Shown here piece after piece: positions 26,553 through 36,346 of a stretch of DNA of 64,000 nucleotides. The stretch is from Acidobacteriaceae bacterium KBS 83 (GTDB taxonomy: Bacteria; Acidobacteriota; Terriglobia; Terriglobales; Acidobacteriaceae): the NCBI GenBank assembly GCA_000381585.1, contig KB906742.1, positions 105,103 to 169,102 on the forward strand, in the 5' to 3' direction. The position numbers and the translations under genes were made by a program. A model generated the notes under the pieces. That model was given only the letters and a program-made list of their open reading frames with translations. It was not told the DNA's origin and did no database searches. Every line of letters starts with the position of its first letter. The stretch's first letter is position 1.

Positions 26553-28067
26553 ATGCCCACCCAAACTACCGAGCCTCCCGGAACCGTTACTGCACGATCG
26601 CTGCGCGCCTTGATAGCACTATCGCTCGCCTGTGCTTTTGGAATTTTCGCGTTTGCTGCGGCAATGGGCTTTAAGGGATCCAGGCTAGTTGCTGTTATTG
26701 TGGCTTTGGGCATTGCGGCATTCGTCGCCTGGTTCTTCTGGCGGCGCCCGATTGTTCCGCTGGATGAAGGAGCGACCTCCCGCGCCTTGAATGTCATATC
26801 CGGGCTGGCTACGATTGCGGCGCTCTTCCAACTGGCGCGCCTGTGCGTCTTCATCGTCAATCCCGCGGCGGTCGGCTTCGCCATTGGTCCTTCGCGCGGG
26901 CTTGGACTCACGATCAATCACTCATGCCTGTCCGCTTACTACGTGGCTGCTCGTTCAGTGGCAACCGTGCCCAATGTATATGCCTGGGAACTGTATGCCT
27001 TCCCGGACGAGGGTCCAACCGCTCCGCGGAAGCCGCGACCCATCGGCTCGTTCAACATCGACGCCTACGAGTATCCACCACCGTTTCTTCTGCTTCCGCG
27101 CACGCTGGCGATTCTGACGCCGGAGTTTCTTCGCTTCCGTATGGTCTGGTTTGCGCTAAATGGCGCGATGCTGGTCATTGGGCTGCTTGTTGTTGCCCGG
27201 ATGCTCGGGCCGGTGGCTGGCACACGCGCGTTGCTGTTCTCCCCGCTCGTGTTGGCCTCCGATATACCGATCGCTACCTTGCAGGTTGGCAACTTGCAGG
27301 CGATCGTGTCTTCGCTTGCGATGATCGCGATGGTGTTGTTCGCGCAGCGTCGTTATGCGGCCGGTGGCGCACTGCTGGCATTCACCACGGTCAGCAAGTT
27401 GTTCCCAGGTCTGCTGCTGGTTTACCTGCTGATACAGCGCAAGTGGCGAGCTCTTGCTTGGACAGTGGGACTGTGCATTGCCCTGATAGCGATCTCACTG
27501 GTGGACACGGGATGGGCTCCCTATAAGGCATTTCTCGATCATCTGCCCAGGCTACTGGGAGGCGAGGCCTTCCCGGCGTTTCGCCGCCCCTGGGCAGTTG
27601 CGCAAAACTTCTCCGTCCCCGGGATGGCGTTAAAACTGCGCCTGTTTGGTGTGACCGGCGCGTCGTTCGGCGCAATGAAAATCGTAGGCTGGATTTACTC
27701 GCTGATTCTCTTGGCCGCTACAGTCTTTGTCGCGAGGCGAACGCTGACCCGCGAACAGGAGCCACTGGCATGGCTGACGATCTTGATTTTGGCGTCGCTG
27801 CGCAGCCCATTCCTCCCACTGTATGCGGTCATCCCCGCACTGTGGCTTCTCACCCTGCTGGCGGCCACGGTTACACCGACGTTCAAGACGTTGTTCGGTG
27901 TACTTCTGGCCTGGGTGATACTCAATATTATGGCGCCGGCGTCCGTGGATCCGAGACTTGTCGCGGCAATTATCCTGCTGCCTCAGACGGTCATCGTGAT
28001 CCTCATCGTGCTTGCGTTGCGCGGTCGTCCAGATTTATCGGACCATGCGTCTGCCTCACTCGGCTGA
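26553..28067 (+). CDS. Polyprenyl-phosphate-mannose-dependent glycosyltransferase, GT87/DUF2029-like
   Basis: The 504-residue protein has about ten to eleven hydrophobic helices. A first-loop acidic segment (DEGPTAPRKPRPIGSFNIDA, YEYPPPFLLLPR) matches the GT87 loop carrying the catalytic Asp of integral-membrane mannosyltransferases. Such enzymes use polyprenyl-phosphate sugars on the outer face of the inner membrane. ATG 26553 follows AGGAGGGCACAC. The gene is monocistronic, with GH2 convergent downstream. Acceptor unknown. Confidence 0.72.
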   Translation: MPTQTTEPPGTVTARSLRALIALSLACAFGIFAFAAAMGFKGSRLVAVIVALGIAAFVAWFFWRRPIVPLDEGATSRALNVISGLATIAALFQLARLCVFIVNPAAVGFAIGPSRGLGLTINHSCLSAYYVAARSVATVPNVYAWELYAFPDEGPTAPRKPRPIGSFNIDAYEYPPPFLLLPRTLAILTPEFLRFRMVWFALNGAMLVIGLLVVARMLGPVAGTRALLFSPLVLASDIPIATLQVGNLQAIVSSLAMIAMVLFAQRRYAAGGALLAFTTVSKLFPGLLLVYLLIQRKWRALAWTVGLCIALIAISLVDTGWAPYKAFLDHLPRLLGGEAFPAFRRPWAVAQNFSVPGMALKLRLFGVTGASFGAMKIVGWIYSLILLAATVFVARRTLTREQEPLAWLTILILASLRSPFLPLYAVIPALWLLTLLAATVTPTFKTLFGVLLAWVILNIMAPASVDPRLVAAIILLPQTVIVILIVLALRGRPDLSDHASASLG

Positions 28068-28248
28068 CTGTGGAGAAAGAACGACGCATACGCCCGGATG
28101 AGGCAACCGGATGAATGGGGTAGAGCGCATTGTCTTCGGTCTCGTCCTTTTCTCTAGTCTTACCAGCTTGATGTTGGGGCAGGGCCAGAGCCGCCAATGA
28201 GCGCATTGCCTGTTGGCACCAGTTGACCTTTCATGGTGAGGAAATCCC

Positions 28249-30399
28249 TCACTTCTGGCCAGCCTCGTCCAGGTACTGCACTGTGATTGCAGAGAATCTG
28301 GTTGGCCGCATCAGGTCCACAACGACTCTCCTGATTCCGCTCGCTGAAAAGCTCGCTTCATATCCCTGCGACGAACCGGAATGCAACTCTGGCAACTCCG
28401 TTTTAGCGCCCTCCATAGGTAGATCGTCGTAGCCGTAAGCCAGCCATCGCAGCGAGTAGCCACGAAGCACGTACCCGGGAAGTTGTTCCCGCGTACGAAT
28501 CCGGAACTCGTAGCGGCCTTCGCCCGATTTGAGCAGCACCGCACTATTAATCGGGCTGGCCTGCAGCCGGAGGGCTTCGAATGAAGGCTTCCGAGCGGCA
28601 TACAAGTCCACCACCCCATGCACTCTCTGCCGCAGCGCGCCGGCTCCCTTGTCACCTACAAGCGTGCGGTAATCGTTGTAGTCGAAGTAAATGGCGCCCG
28701 CGACCTCCGGGAATTTACGAAACACCTCCGTGTGGGAGTTCACGATTTCGACGCGGTTTTCGTCTCCAGGCATGATCGTTGGCTGGCACTCGCACCAGCC
28801 GTACTCGGACACAACAATTGGCTTGTCCGGAAAGGCCTTGCGAATACGATCGAGATACCCTTCCACGTCGCTGGGACCGCCCGGCGCCCAACTGCCGTAG
28901 TACTCGTTCGCCGAGATGAAATCGAACTCCCCGGCCATGTCGGCCCCTGGATCGGTCCCCAGCGTATTTAACGCGTAAGTTTGCAGACGCGAGGGATCGA
29001 GGCGACGCGCTTCGGCACCTACTGCGCGAGCAAACTGCCGCGTCCTGGGGTTCTTCCCATCCACCTCGTTGCACAGCCCCCACGCCACACTGCATGGATG
29101 ATTGCGGTCGCGATGGACCATCTCGCGTAGTTGCTCCAGCCCGTTCTGTTCGATTGCGTGCTGGATTTCATCCGGAGTCTGCCAGAATGTATCCGGTCCC
29201 CAGGCAGGCACTTCCTCCTGCACCAGGATGCCGTGCCGGTCGCAAAAGTCGAGAACACGCTTGTCCTGCGGCCAGTGCACGCGGGTGAAGACGCAGTTCA
29301 GCTCCTTCATATCGCGGTGATTACTGTCGATCCACTCCGCGGTTTCAGCAAAGCCCAGCTCGGGGTGGCTGCCGGCCATTCGTTCCACCCCCATAAGCGA
29401 GACCTTCTCTCCATTCAGATAGAAAGCTGCACCGCGCGTCTCGAACTTGCGAATACCGAACGACTCGATCAGTTCATGAAGCCCCGATGAGCTGTTCAAT
29501 TCGAGCGACGCCTCGTACAGATGGGGAGCATCGAAATGCCACAGCGCCGCATTTCGCAGCGTCGCGGGACCGAGAATCACAACCTGACTGCCATTCGGTT
29601 CGAGAGCCGCGCCGACGGGACCGATACGCATCGCTTCCTCGGCGCTGCCGTATCGCCGGATCATGGCCTGAATACTCGCCTTTTGCGCCTGCGGGGCAGC
29701 ATTGCGAACGATTGCCCGGATGCGGATCTCTGCTGATCCATTCGCCAGATCCGGTTCCGCGTCGATCTCCACACGTTCGATATAGGTCCGCGCAGTCACC
29801 AGCAGGCTTACCGGACGAATGATGCCACCATCATCGGTCCAGTCGTAGCTCTTATGGCGCGGAAGCATGCGGTCGCCCGGCCGATTTTCGACCCGCACCA
29901 GCAGTGTGTTTTCCAGGCCGAACTTGAGCCCGGCCGAAAGATCGAGAGTAAACGCGGTGTATCCCTTGCCCACATGCTCGCCTACCGCTGTTCCGTTCAA
30001 AAACACGTGCGCCGTATGATTCACGGCCTCGAACTCGATGCGCACATGGCATGACGCCCAACTCGCCGGCGCTTCAAAGCGAAGCCGGTACCACCCCACG
30101 CCTACATATTCCGGCGACCTGCCGAGAGTTTGCCAGGTATGGGGTACCTGAACCGGCGACCATACCGGCGCTCGGTCCAGCGCGACAGAAGGCTGTGCTG
30201 CGCCACTGGGATCGGGCCGGAATTCCCAGCCGTCACGGAGTGGGACGCCGTGTGAGGCGCGCCGGTCGTCGGCCGGCGCGAAAGCCTCCGTTGCATCGCC
30301 TTCCGCGCCCGCCAGAACAAGGCCGCTCACCGAAAGTGCCTGAATGAACCTGCGCCGAGTTTCCACATTCACCTCGCAGAGCTTAATTCTCGCGTACAT
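28249..30399 (-). CDS. Exported glycoside hydrolase family 2 enzyme
   Basis: The 716-residue protein has a Tat-type leader (ETRRRFIQALSVSGLVLAG, about 13-31). The GH2 sugar-binding domain contains VGVGWYRLRFEAP and HTAHVFLNG, and an Ig-like domain and TIM barrel follow. Catalytic acid/base is Glu445 in GLCNEVDG and nucleophile Glu532 in VSEYGW; both are present. The extra C-terminal domain ends near residue 716. The family includes beta-galactosidases, mannosidases and glucuronidases; DWTDDGGIIRP is seen in many beta-glucuronidase-like members but does not fix specificity. It acts in the periplasm or outside the cell. Confidence 0.85.
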   Translation of the reverse strand: MYARIKLCEVNVETRRRFIQALSVSGLVLAGAEGDATEAFAPADDRRASHGVPLRDGWEFRPDPSGAAQPSVALDRAPVWSPVQVPHTWQTLGRSPEYVGVGWYRLRFEAPASWASCHVRIEFEAVNHTAHVFLNGTAVGEHVGKGYTAFTLDLSAGLKFGLENTLLVRVENRPGDRMLPRHKSYDWTDDGGIIRPVSLLVTARTYIERVEIDAEPDLANGSAEIRIRAIVRNAAPQAQKASIQAMIRRYGSAEEAMRIGPVGAALEPNGSQVVILGPATLRNAALWHFDAPHLYEASLELNSSSGLHELIESFGIRKFETRGAAFYLNGEKVSLMGVERMAGSHPELGFAETAEWIDSNHRDMKELNCVFTRVHWPQDKRVLDFCDRHGILVQEEVPAWGPDTFWQTPDEIQHAIEQNGLEQLREMVHRDRNHPCSVAWGLCNEVDGKNPRTRQFARAVGAEARRLDPSRLQTYALNTLGTDPGADMAGEFDFISANEYYGSWAPGGPSDVEGYLDRIRKAFPDKPIVVSEYGWCECQPTIMPGDENRVEIVNSHTEVFRKFPEVAGAIYFDYNDYRTLVGDKGAGALRQRVHGVVDLYAARKPSFEALRLQASPINSAVLLKSGEGRYEFRIRTREQLPGYVLRGYSLRWLAYGYDDLPMEGAKTELPELHSGSSQGYEASFSASGIRRVVVDLMRPTRFSAITVQYLDEAGQK

Positions 30400-30586
30400 C
30401 CACGATAATCTGCGGGAGCTCGCATACCCACTACATCACGCTCCGTGAAGCTCTCGTCGAACAGCGTCCCATCATCGGCCTATCAGGCTACGAAGATTTG
30501 AGGGTAGATCCGGTACCCGAATTCGATTTATGACAAATCGCCGATGCGCTCACCGTGCTTCTGAAGAACTCGGCGTTCTGGACGTA

Positions 30587-30650
30587 TTTCCGGCAATCCG
30601 GAAACAACGGGAGGGTCCGCGAAACTTCCGGATTGCCGACAATCCGGCAA
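30587..30650. repeat. REP-like hairpin 4 (diverged)
   Basis: TTTCCGGCAATCCGGAAAC and GAAACTTCCGGATTGCCGAC form inverted arms around a GC-rich centre, followed by CAATCCGGCAACTTC. A weaker relative (TTGCCGATCCGC ... TTTCCGAGTGCCGACCAAC) is at 30785-30822. The 534 bases from 30400 to 30933 contain no other recognised gene. Confidence 0.5.
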
Positions 30651-30933
30651 CTTCGCTGATGGCTGAGTTCACTCCCGAATCGCCGACGAAACGTCCGCAA
30701 TGTCTTTGTCAATGAGCGATAAACCCTGTTATCGCCTGCTGACTTTGAACTGCGTTCCGATTGCTAGACACTAGCCGCTTATCATTGCCGATCCGCAGCT
30801 ATTTCCGAGTGCCGACCAACGAGAATGTAACGAGAAGGGCGTTTCGATGGGAGCTGCCTACAGTCAAGGATCCTATGCAGGTTTTCGTTCACTCCGCGAT
30901 CAAGCATTCCGTTACGCGACATGGGCCACTGAC

Positions 30934-31182
30934 TTAGTTGCAAACGACAGTCTGTCCTGTACGCAGTTCCTCACCATAAGCATCGGCCTTCTTTTCGTTT
31001 CTTTCATTGCAGAGCGCATGTCCGAGTTCATGGGTGATGGCCAGGTTAAGAAGGTCATCCATTCCCGTAGACCACTGCCTGACGAGCTCTATGCGCCTCG
31101 GCGTGACGGGACTTACCAACGCTTCTTCAAAAAACGTCTCCCGCCGATCGAGAACGCTAAACGCCGGGCTTTCGGGGTCCAT
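30934..31182 (-). pseudogene. Fragment of a HExxH-type metalloprotease-like protein
   Basis: The minus strand encodes an 82-residue frame ending DDLLNLAITHELGHALCNERNE and KKADAYGEELRTG. HELGH is a zinc-metalloprotease HExxH motif, with acidic residues downstream that could complete the site. The protein is short and bounded on one side by zinc-ribbon element B, so it is probably the surviving C-terminal part of a larger gene. An overlapping plus-strand frame of similar length has no family resemblance. Confidence 0.5.
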
Positions 31183-31224
31183 TCTGTGCTGGTGCTGGAG
31201 CGCCTTCCAGTCGTCTGAACCCTC

Positions 31225-31435
31225 GCATCATGGCGTTCTATTGATTTAGGAAGGCTTCCTGGCAATGAGACGCTGGTGAGTGACTTAGGAAGACATCCAT
31301 GAAGTATGGAAAGCGCAGAATCGTTGAAGAGTGTCAGGTGGTTAGGGAGCGTTCCCCTGGCTGTCGTCTTGCTGGCGGTTATGTAAATCAAGGAACGGCT
31401 GTCTTGCTTGGCTGCACGCATTGCAAACCGGTGGC
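31225..31435 (+). pseudogene. Zinc-ribbon repeat element, copy B (3'-truncated)
   Basis: The copy begins GCATCATGGCGTTC and keeps the conserved leader TATTGATTTAGGAAGGC. It starts MKYGKRRIVEECQVVRERSP at ATG 31299. Similarity to copy C ends after about 45 codons, near 31435, before the cysteine pairs; the frame then continues as unrelated sequence. Non-functional. Confidence 0.7.
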
Positions 31436-31613
31436 TGAGCATCCGTGCATCTATCGAGTCGACACGGCGTGTCCTACGGAATGTGAGCGGGGAAACTCCA
31501 TATGCCAAGCCGAACGAGGGCTAAAGTGGCATAAGTACCATGGCCAGCCCGTCAATTGCTGACACAGAACTGGCAGCTCCGAAAGGTGGCCCTCGTAACA
31601 AAGACAATTCCTC

Positions 31614-32744
31614 CTACCAGCGGAAAATGGTCATCTTATGTATAAAGGCAGTGATGGAACCGCTCCCCCGATTGGCTCCGTCCAATTGGAAATTAACAAG
31701 CAAGTCACCATGTGCCCAGCCTAAGTGCTCGGCGGAGTAGCCGGTCGCACTGTCGAAAACATGATGGCTCCCATCCAGATTTACCCAGTCGTACGTCACA
31801 ACACCGGTGCTGTTGCGATGGGAGGCAATCTGAACGTGATGCCACGTGTTTGCAGCCCAGTTCTTCGGGTTGCAGGGGATAGTGGACGGTTTCCAATGAG
31901 AGCCGCCAGACACAACCGTGTATTCCCAGGTCTTTGAGTAGCTGGAACACTGAGTGCCGTAGATCACCGTGGCGCCGTTAGACATGACCTGGTTCATGTC
32001 CAACTCGATGTTCGCCAGCTGTGACGGGTCGACAATATAAATGTAGGTGTCATAGACGAAGTGAGTCGCACTCCCATCCTTAGCGAAGGAGACGTGCCAG
32101 CGTTCGCCGCCATGGCTGGAATAGGTCATGTAAAACTTGCGGGCGTCATCATACAGTGGCGTGGTTGCTGGATACACTGTGGATCCGCGCGCGCTTCCCG
32201 GCGTCGCCGAGTCCCGCTCAGACGCCCATTGCTCACCATCAAGGTCTGCAGAGCCAATCGCGCTGGCGGTTGTGGAAGAGCGAGCGATCCAGGCCGGAAT
32301 CGATGCACCTACAGACGCCGTGGTCCCTCCGAACGACGAGGCCCCTCCGGAGCTGTTGGACCCACCCGCTACAGTGAACGTAGTAGTGGCAACCGGACAT
32401 ATGCCGTTGCTGGTCCATGATATGAAATGAATCGAATGCGTTCCGGAACCCAGGCCTACATTGGTGATATCGACGTCGAAATCCGTGACTCCCCGTGTCA
32501 AAGTACCGCTGTTGTCGATCGAATAGCTAAAGGCGCTCGGCGCCAGGCCGTCGCATCCGACGTTGTGAGCCCGCACCCATAAGGGAGATGACACCGTCGT
32601 GCCGCTCACCGGACTCGCGATGGTGATATTTGAAGCAAGAGCAGACTGAGAGAATATCAGTCCGGAAAAGATTGTAAGAACGCTTAGAGCCAGCCACCGT
32701 GGTGTCTGACCAAGATATGAGCAATACCTATTTGCCAACTTCAT
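31614..32744 (-). CDS. Secreted Ig-like/jelly-roll protein
   Basis: ATG 32744 gives 376 residues with a signal peptide (about 1-36, ending QSALAS). An Ig-like domain follows (ITIASPVSGTTVSSPLWVRA, GTHSIHFISWTSNG), then a Ser/Gly linker and a C-terminal beta-sandwich (HFVYDTYIYIVDPSQLANIELDMN split over several strands, WAANTWHHVQIASHRN, LVNFQLDGANRGSGSI). The latter resembles concanavalin-like lectin/glucanase folds, in line with carbohydrate binding. No catalytic motif is evident. I chose 32744 rather than 32870 because it fits the signal peptide. Confidence 0.65.
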   Translation of the reverse strand: MKLANRYCSYLGQTPRWLALSVLTIFSGLIFSQSALASNITIASPVSGTTVSSPLWVRAHNVGCDGLAPSAFSYSIDNSGTLTRGVTDFDVDITNVGLGSGTHSIHFISWTSNGICPVATTTFTVAGGSNSSGGASSFGGTTASVGASIPAWIARSSTTASAIGSADLDGEQWASERDSATPGSARGSTVYPATTPLYDDARKFYMTYSSHGGERWHVSFAKDGSATHFVYDTYIYIVDPSQLANIELDMNQVMSNGATVIYGTQCSSYSKTWEYTVVSGGSHWKPSTIPCNPKNWAANTWHHVQIASHRNSTGVVTYDWVNLDGSHHVFDSATGYSAEHLGWAHGDLLVNFQLDGANRGSGSITAFIHKMTIFRW

Positions 32745-32961
32745 TCTCCTGAAGAGGGTTAGAGATCTATGAACCCTGTTATGCAAATACCTTAGTGGGC
32801 CGTGCGCCCTCGCTTCCCATATCAGGGCAAGGATCAAGTTCAGCCCGGACATTGTCAGGTGTTTGGCCAAAGCCTCTTAACGCGCTAGATACTCCACGCG
32901 AAACGCTATTCTTAGCCCTACAGAACGTTCTCGATTGTGACCTTTTGTTATCGACCGAAGA

Positions 32962-33822
32962 TCACAACATACCTAAAGGTAATAATCTGTTCTTCGTTAG
33001 GCTCAGCGTGAATACTGTCCTCTCTGGATTCGATTCGTCGAGGCAGACACTACCACCGTGCTCTTCAGCTATTCGACGAGCGAGGGTGAGCCCCAGGCCT
33101 GTTCCGTTGGGTTTTCCTGCGGTGGCGAACGGATCGAACAACGTCTTCCGGACAGAGGCAGGTATACCGAGACCATTGTCCAAGATTGTGATGTAGATCC
33201 GCTCATCGACTTCCGTGAGGTGGACCTTCACCTCAGGCACGTGAGTTGAGCGTGTCGCAGCTTGGCAGGCATTGAGCAGCAAGTTACATATGGCACTTTC
33301 AAGACTCGTCGCATCGATGTCTGCTTCCGCCGGCGGGAACTTGCCGACTGTGATAGACACGTTCCGCCCGTCTGGATGACACTTCACTGCCGCAACAGCT
33401 TTCTTAACAACTAATGAAACACTCTCACGGACAAGCGACTTTGTCCGTCCGCTATTTCCGTATTCCAGTAGTGAATCAATGCGCTCCGTCATCGCAAGCA
33501 CTGCTTCTTGAATTTCGAGCAGGAGTTCAGCCCGTGCACTCGCAGATCTATCATGACGTTCGAGGAACTCGGCGTTTGCATAGATCGTGGTGAGCGAGTG
33601 GCGCATATCGTGGGATATCGAGCATGCCATCCTGCCGATTGCCGACATCCTTTCTGCCTCTATCAGTTGGCCTTGTGCACGCCGTTGCGGTTCGTTTCGC
33701 AGATCCAGACCAACGCCTTTATCGAACATGAGGATATTGCCGCGGTCTGAAATCTCTAGATTCCTAAGCTGTGTTCTCACCGTTCCCCCTATGATCCCTG
33801 TTCTTGGTGCTCGCGGCGGCAC
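32962..33822 (-). CDS. Histidine kinase lacking a sensor domain
   Basis: The 286-residue protein has a DHp helix with phospho-acceptor His71 (MACSISHDMRHSLTT), N box NLLLNACQA, G1 DNGLGIP, F box FDPFATAGKPNG and G2 GTGLGLTLARRIAEEHGG, so the catalytic core is complete. The first 50 residues contain no PAS, HAMP or membrane segment; the sensor part is either absent by design (a soluble NtrB-like kinase) or lost upstream. No response regulator is adjacent; the orphan receiver at 19876 is one possible partner (inferred). Confidence 0.8.
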   Translation of the reverse strand: MPPRAPRTGIIGGTVRTQLRNLEISDRGNILMFDKGVGLDLRNEPQRRAQGQLIEAERMSAIGRMACSISHDMRHSLTTIYANAEFLERHDRSASARAELLLEIQEAVLAMTERIDSLLEYGNSGRTKSLVRESVSLVVKKAVAAVKCHPDGRNVSITVGKFPPAEADIDATSLESAICNLLLNACQAATRSTHVPEVKVHLTEVDERIYITILDNGLGIPASVRKTLFDPFATAGKPNGTGLGLTLARRIAEEHGGSVCLDESNPERTVFTLSLTKNRLLPLGML

Positions 33823-33918
33823 GCTGCCTCGAAGCTAATCAGCGGTAGTGAAGACACCGGCGAAAGGCGTCTTCGTCAAGATAAAGACCCCGTTTGGAAG
33901 CTCGGGACCTAAAAGACA

Positions 33919-34356
33919 CTCCAAATGGACCATCGCGAACACCGAGCCTCCAATTGACGCTTCACCAGATTCAGAGAATTAGTGATTCGTAACTCTCTGT
34001 TGTAGTGACTATGAAGGAACAATCGGACGATTGCATCCCGCGAAGGAAGGGATTTTCAACGCCAGTAAATGGTGCGCATCGGATACCACTATTGTTGGAA
34101 GGATTTCATGCCCAAGCGTGTGCACAACTGTTGCGTTCAAATCTCAATGAGGTGCGGAATGTTCCTGGGAATCATCGACGAGGTGAACGCCGACCCTCAG
34201 GAATGATGATTTCGCGACGACCGAAGAGACGCGCATCAAGTGAAAAGGCTCCCGGGCCAAGCAAAACAAGCGCGGCGGATATCGCAGCCAGATTGAAGGC
34301 ACCTAACGTGCTGATATGGTAATTCCCTTCAGTCATCAAAAACGACGAAGCACCCG
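33919..34356. repeat. 437-bp direct repeat, left copy
   Basis: This segment matches 36332-36768 with roughly 90% identity by eye. It carries the 3' half of a minus-strand DoxX-like gene plus the downstream region up to the start of a small membrane-protein frame. The two copies enclose about 2 kb with a sigma-factor-like gene. Confidence 0.75.
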
Positions 34357-34436
34357 TTTATGGAGCGGCGATTGTCGCCGGCTTTGTTACACCTACTGCA
34401 AGTGCCGCGGCGACAGTTGGGTATATCATCAACTAA
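34195..34436. pseudogene. Rearranged remnant of a DoxX-like gene
   Basis: On the minus strand 34195-34356 encodes ISTLGAFNLAAISAALVLLG and LFGRREIIIPEGRR, the C-terminal half of the DoxX-like protein at 36584. Directly after it, 34360-34436 encodes GAAIVAGFVTPTASAAATVG on the plus strand, the middle of the same protein. The gene has thus been broken by an internal inversion whose junction is near 34357. Confidence 0.7.
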
Positions 34437-34767
34437 CTCGATGAGCTGAACAGCAAGAGGCGCGAACTACAAAAGCGCTCCTGCAAGCAGATGACCGACA
34501 AGACCCCGGAAGTAGACAGGGTCTACATGACCTACAACCCAGCGTGGCCCATGAGCTGCAAACAGTGATCGACGGCGTGGCCGCGCTTTCTTAAACAATC
34601 GGCGGGTGAATGGTAGCCGCGTGCTTTGTCGTGACACACACTGACGTGCCCATGGTCGTCCAGGATTTGGTCGGGTCAGGATGCCAACCGCGAAGTCCTT
34701 GTGGGGGTGTCCTGAGAAGGTCAGCTGCGAGCCCATATTTCGGCTCCTTAACTTGAATCGGCAGGTA

Positions 34768-35016
34768 TCACGATCCGGAAGTCTGAAAGTTGATGATCCC
34801 TGTCGGGGCTTGAATTTGGGTGTATTCGTCAGCCGAGGAATCGAGCCAACAAAAATATCTCGAGTTGAGCGTTTCACACGCGGAAGCAAAAACCATCTCA
34901 GCCTCCTCTTCCCGATGCGACATGAACGCAATGACCTTTCCACGCTGCTCCTGGGGAAGTGACGTAACTTGCGGTCTGAAATGCGAGGGAATGTAAAACT
35001 CAATCACCTGTGCCAT
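34768..35016 (-). CDS. Small hypothetical protein, 82 aa
   Basis: The frame starts MAQVIEFYIPSHFRPQVTSL at ATG 35016 and continues with EQRGKVIAFMSHREEEAEMV, a short soluble protein. The N-terminal pattern (MAQVIEFYIP) is familiar from small acidobacterial proteins of unknown role that often accompany sigma-factor-like genes, which fits the gene upstream at 35168-35707. The 331 bases downstream (34437-34767) hold no recognised gene. Confidence 0.5.
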   Translation of the reverse strand: MAQVIEFYIPSHFRPQVTSLPQEQRGKVIAFMSHREEEAEMVFASACETLNSRYFCWLDSSADEYTQIQAPTGIINFQTSGS

Positions 35017-35167
35017 AGACAGTCTCGAAATCCTTTAGCTACTTTTGGCCCGTTCGTTCGACTTGAGCGATCAACTGCTCAGGATGTCCTGACGGTTTGT
35101 CACCGCATTCTGCGGCATCCGGTGTCCGAACGTGATGTGTGAGGCCCACGAGCCAGGTGACAGAGCA

Positions 35168-35707
35168 TTAGCATGGTTGGCAGCTCGCGAAAGCGCTGTG
35201 ACCGACGATATGCATACCAGCCTGTGTACGGGCCTCCCGGACCTCTAAAAGCGAGCAGCCAAGGAGTACCGCACATTCGTGATCGGAGTATCGCTCCAGA
35301 ACAGAGATCACGAAGACAAATCGCTCGAAATCTTCCAGTGCTAGCACCGCCTCGGCATTGAAGTGGCCGCCGCGAAAGTTAGGGAGTTTTTCACTGTACC
35401 GGAGGTCAAGCTCGTCCCAAGACGAGCTATCACGATATGGACGAGGCCGTAATTCACGAACTGCATGGCGAATAATTGTGCACTTCGCCCAGGACAAAGC
35501 CCAGTCCCAGAATACGTGGTTCGCCCGCCAGCAGTCTTCAAGACCGGCAAGAACGCACCTCTCGGCTTTATCGTGATCTCCGATAGTTAAGAAGGACAGC
35601 TGGTAAAGACTATCAAGCTCCTCACTGAACACTCGGCAAAAGTCATCAACCGTCGCATATCGATTTGCGTTGCCTCTCCGTATTTGGTTGTTTTGCAGAC
35701 GAGTCAT
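35168..35707 (-). CDS. Sigma-70/ECF-like protein
   Basis: ATG 35707 follows TTAGGAGATGG, a strong ribosome site. The 179-residue helical protein has a region-2-like N-terminal half (DDFCRVFSEELDSLYQLSFL) and a region-4-like HTH (FVFVISVLERYSDHECAVLL, GCSLLEVREARTQA), the layout of short sigma-70-family proteins common in Acidobacteria. The conserved promoter -10 recognition patch is weak, so it may be a divergent or regulatory member. No anti-sigma gene is adjacent. Confidence 0.6.
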   Translation of the reverse strand: MTRLQNNQIRRGNANRYATVDDFCRVFSEELDSLYQLSFLTIGDHDKAERCVLAGLEDCWRANHVFWDWALSWAKCTIIRHAVRELRPRPYRDSSSWDELDLRYSEKLPNFRGGHFNAEAVLALEDFERFVFVISVLERYSDHECAVLLGCSLLEVREARTQAGMHIVGHSAFASCQPC

Positions 35708-35842
35708 TTTCCATCTCCTAAGCATTCGTCGACCCTGCGGGTTAGTTCCCTTCGAAATGCGCTCTGTCTCTAGTTTTGTAATGAGAACAAGGGATGTGCC
35801 AAACGATAAAGCAATAACACAATGACTTTGTAGAGGCGCGGT

Positions 35843-36346
35843 TCACGGCAAGCGGGAGGCGCGGTACAGCGTCGACCCGTTGCCCACGGGCGTTGGCAAA
35901 TTGACACTTTTAACCTTCAACATGGTTTCTACCGCGAACCGGCTGGCCTTCCGCTTGTGCTCCCGAGGCTTCCTTTCTCTCGTGCGAGATCGATCGCTGT
36001 TTGATCGGTGCCGTGGACCGCCGGCCGTGGCTGTTCCGGCTGCGGTACGGTGCTGCGTAGGAGGGCTCATCCGAGGGCCGTCCCAGGCCGAACCACTATC
36101 CTGTCGCGGCGCCTGATCTCGATTTGTGCGTGTTTGCTCCCTGAGCCACGACCGCATGCTGAACGCGTATGCGCAGATGCAAAATAGGTTTGCCGGAATA
36201 AAGCCAAGCTGTGACGTTCGCAATTCAATTGCACAGACGATCAAGCTGTTGGCAATTGCGATAAGGAGTCCGATCCAAGATTTTCGTGCAAGCAGTAGTG
36301 TCGCTAGGACGGTGAGAAAACAAGATAGATAGTCCAAGTGGAACAT
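35843..36346 (-). CDS. Small membrane protein with basic tail
   Basis: The 167-residue protein has three hydrophobic helices in the first 70 residues (FLTVLATLLLARKSWIGLL, LIAIANSLIVCAIEL, FIPANLFCICAYAFSMRSW) and a long basic, low-complexity tail. The N-terminus faintly resembles PnuC-like small membrane proteins. The tail may be out-of-frame read-through, so the true end could be earlier. Its start codon lies at the edge of the 437-bp repeat; the left repeat copy carries only a short broken counterpart (MVHLECLLGPEL, 33837-33932). Confidence 0.45.
   Translation of the reverse strand: MFHLDYLSCFLTVLATLLLARKSWIGLLIAIANSLIVCAIELRTSQLGFIPANLFCICAYAFSMRSWLREQTRTNRDQAPRQDSGSAWDGPRMSPPTQHRTAAGTATAGGPRHRSNSDRSRTRERKPREHKRKASRFAVETMLKVKSVNLPTPVGNGSTLYRASRLP

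Noticed and set aside
26450..26917. Minus-strand frame opposite the start of the GT87 gene
   Set aside because: The plus-strand gene has a strong ribosome site and membrane topology; the antisense frame has neither.
30847..31218. Plus-strand 123-residue protein
   Set aside because: The minus strand at the same place carries a HELGH metalloprotease motif, which is better evidence for the true coding strand.
34467..35003. Minus-strand 178-residue frame
   Set aside because: Arg/Ser-rich shadow overlapping the better-supported 82-residue gene; no motifs.
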